Source: Verrucomicrobiota bacterium (lineage in GTDB: Bacteria; Chlamydiota; Chlamydiia; Chlamydiales; FEN-1388). Taken from it: 6,228 nucleotides of DNA. The stretch is taken from the NCBI GenBank assembly GCA_018239705.1, contig JAFEGS010000627.1:1-6228 (forward strand), given 5' to 3'. Shown here one piece after another: positions 5,374 to 6,228 of the stretch. The position numbers and the translations under genes were made by a program. The first letter of the stretch is position 1. Every line of letters starts with the position of its first letter. Under the pieces are notes generated by a model. The model had not been told where the DNA came from. It ran no database searches and was given only the letters and a program-made list of their open reading frames with translations.

Positions 5374-6228
5374 TTAAGTACCATACCGTTTGGTCATCGA
5401 TTCCATGATCTTCTCAAAGCTATTTTTCCCTATCACTGCCGCAAGCGCTTCAGGAGGGATCTTCTCAGGATTGATTGCCATACTTTCAGTCCATTGCCGC
5501 GCATATTCGGGCAGGACTGCAAAACAGAGCGACTGCAAATTCCACTCTGCATCGAGCGCATGCGTTTTCGTAAAACCTTCAAGGCGTTCAATGACTTCGC
5601 AGAAGGCGTCGATATGTTCCTGCTTCACAAAGTCGCCCACCTTCGGTTTCTTTGCATAGCTTTCAAGGTTTGAGCGAAGAGATACCTTTTCATCCACTAT
5701 TTTCTGGATTTTGTGTAGCAGATACTCCTTTTCGCCCCTGTCTAACGCCCTCCTCGCATGAGGAAAACCCATTAATCCAAGACGGACCGCACAGCATTCC
5801 ATGCCATCATCTGCTATAAAAATATTGTTATTAGCAGGCATCGTTTCGTCAAGGTCAATGAGTACTGGCCTCAGAAGGCACGTAGGGTCTTGAAGGTCTA
5901 TCTTTCCATCGCTATTTGGCTGGGCACTGAAGAGGACATTACTCTGATCGAGCGATTCGATTTTACCATCTTGTGGACGAAGTAACAGAGATGCTAAAAA
6001 TGCATCAGCAAAATAGTTCATTGGAATTCTATTATAGAAGGCCTCTTTAACCTCTTTTGAAGAATTAACAATATTAACTATACCATTTTTTCCTTCAGTT
6101 CCAATAAAGACATTAGGGACCTTTGACTGCATCATCCCCTTAATATCTTTTCCTATGATCTTCAGCCCTTCATCTGACTGCTCCAGCTGGTACTCTTGTC
6201 CATTTCTGATAACGATCTGGTTTCCTGC
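5374..6228 (-). CDS. Hypothetical protein, N-terminus beyond window edge; possible remote kinase-like motifs
   Basis: The frame is open from the right edge to the TAA at 5374-5376, giving 284 visible residues (numbered from the edge). The in-frame ATGs at 6135 and 6132 are unlikely starts: the frame continues open for 31 codons upstream of 6135 and the only purine run abuts them. Residues 68-128 hold a pattern that recalls a lipid-kinase-like or related catalytic core: a helical NYFADAFLASLLLRPQDGK (71-89) followed by PVLIDLDETMP (121-131), where DGK and IDLD could correspond to the catalytic-loop and metal-binding positions. The Asn expected a few residues after DGK is not in its usual place. 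Residues 145-284 are mainly helical. No signal peptide can be judged. I recall similar DGK plus IDxD patterns in large proteins of chlamydia-like and amoeba-associated bacteria, but cannot confirm it. The gene ends 8 bases before the copy 2 inverted repeat. Confidence 0.83.
   Translation of the reverse strand, partial: AGNQIVIRNGQEYQLEQSDEGLKIIGKDIKGMMQSKVPNVFIGTEGKNGIVNIVNSSKEVKEAFYNRIPMNYFADAFLASLLLRPQDGKIESLDQSNVLFSAQPNSDGKIDLQDPTCLLRPVLIDLDETMPANNNIFIADDGMECCAVRLGLMGFPHARRALDRGEKEYLLHKIQKIVDEKVSLRSNLESYAKKPKVGDFVKQEHIDAFCEVIERLEGFTKTHALDAEWNLQSLCFAVLPEYARQWTESMAINPEKIPPEALAAVIGKNSFEKIMESMTKRYGT

Noticed and set aside
5374..6135. Complete 253-residue gene starting at 6135
   Set aside because: The same frame stays open to the window edge with protein-like sequence, and no ribosome binding site lies at a workable distance.

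Overview
The window looks like accessory DNA from an intracellular bacterium that lives in eukaryotic hosts, most likely a chlamydia-like organism (Simkania, Waddlia or Parachlamydia type). This rests on the gene mix: a eukaryote-like U-box protein, an exported Ser/Thr kinase-like protein, and three large proteins of no recognised family. No housekeeping gene is present to settle the lineage, and Legionella-like or other amoeba-associated bacteria remain possible.

All five genes lie on the minus strand, so transcription runs from high to low coordinates. From right to left: (a) 5374-6228 is the C-terminal 284 residues of an unrecognised protein whose start lies beyond the right edge. (b) 5160-5365 is a large repeat-built inverted repeat starting 8 bases after that gene's stop. 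(c) 3849-5081 encodes a secreted or lipid-anchored kinase-like protein. (d) 2478-3641 is an unrecognised 387-residue protein with its own good promoter, a strong ribosome binding site and a textbook terminator (2427-2450). (e) 1472-2329 is an unrecognised 285-residue protein with a TATAAT box. (f) 1240-1466 is a second copy of the inverted-repeat element, starting within 10 bases of that gene's stop and ending against the ribosome binding site of the next gene. (g) 1-1223 is a U-box protein with two copies of a 154-residue unit, cut by the left edge.

The most unusual feature is the pair of elements in (b) and (f). Both are built from seven-base words (AAACGAC or AAAGGAC in one arm, GTCGTTT or GTCCTTT in the other) spaced 0-3 bases apart. 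Each folds into a hairpin with arms of about 60 bases. The two copies share a 56-base core with 53 identities although they are 3.9 kb apart, and both sit directly behind a stop codon. They look like a dispersed intergenic repeat family with a possible role at mRNA 3' ends. The proteins may act as host-directed effectors: ubiquitin transfer for the U-box protein and phosphorylation for the kinase. That is inference from family and context; no secretion apparatus is visible here.
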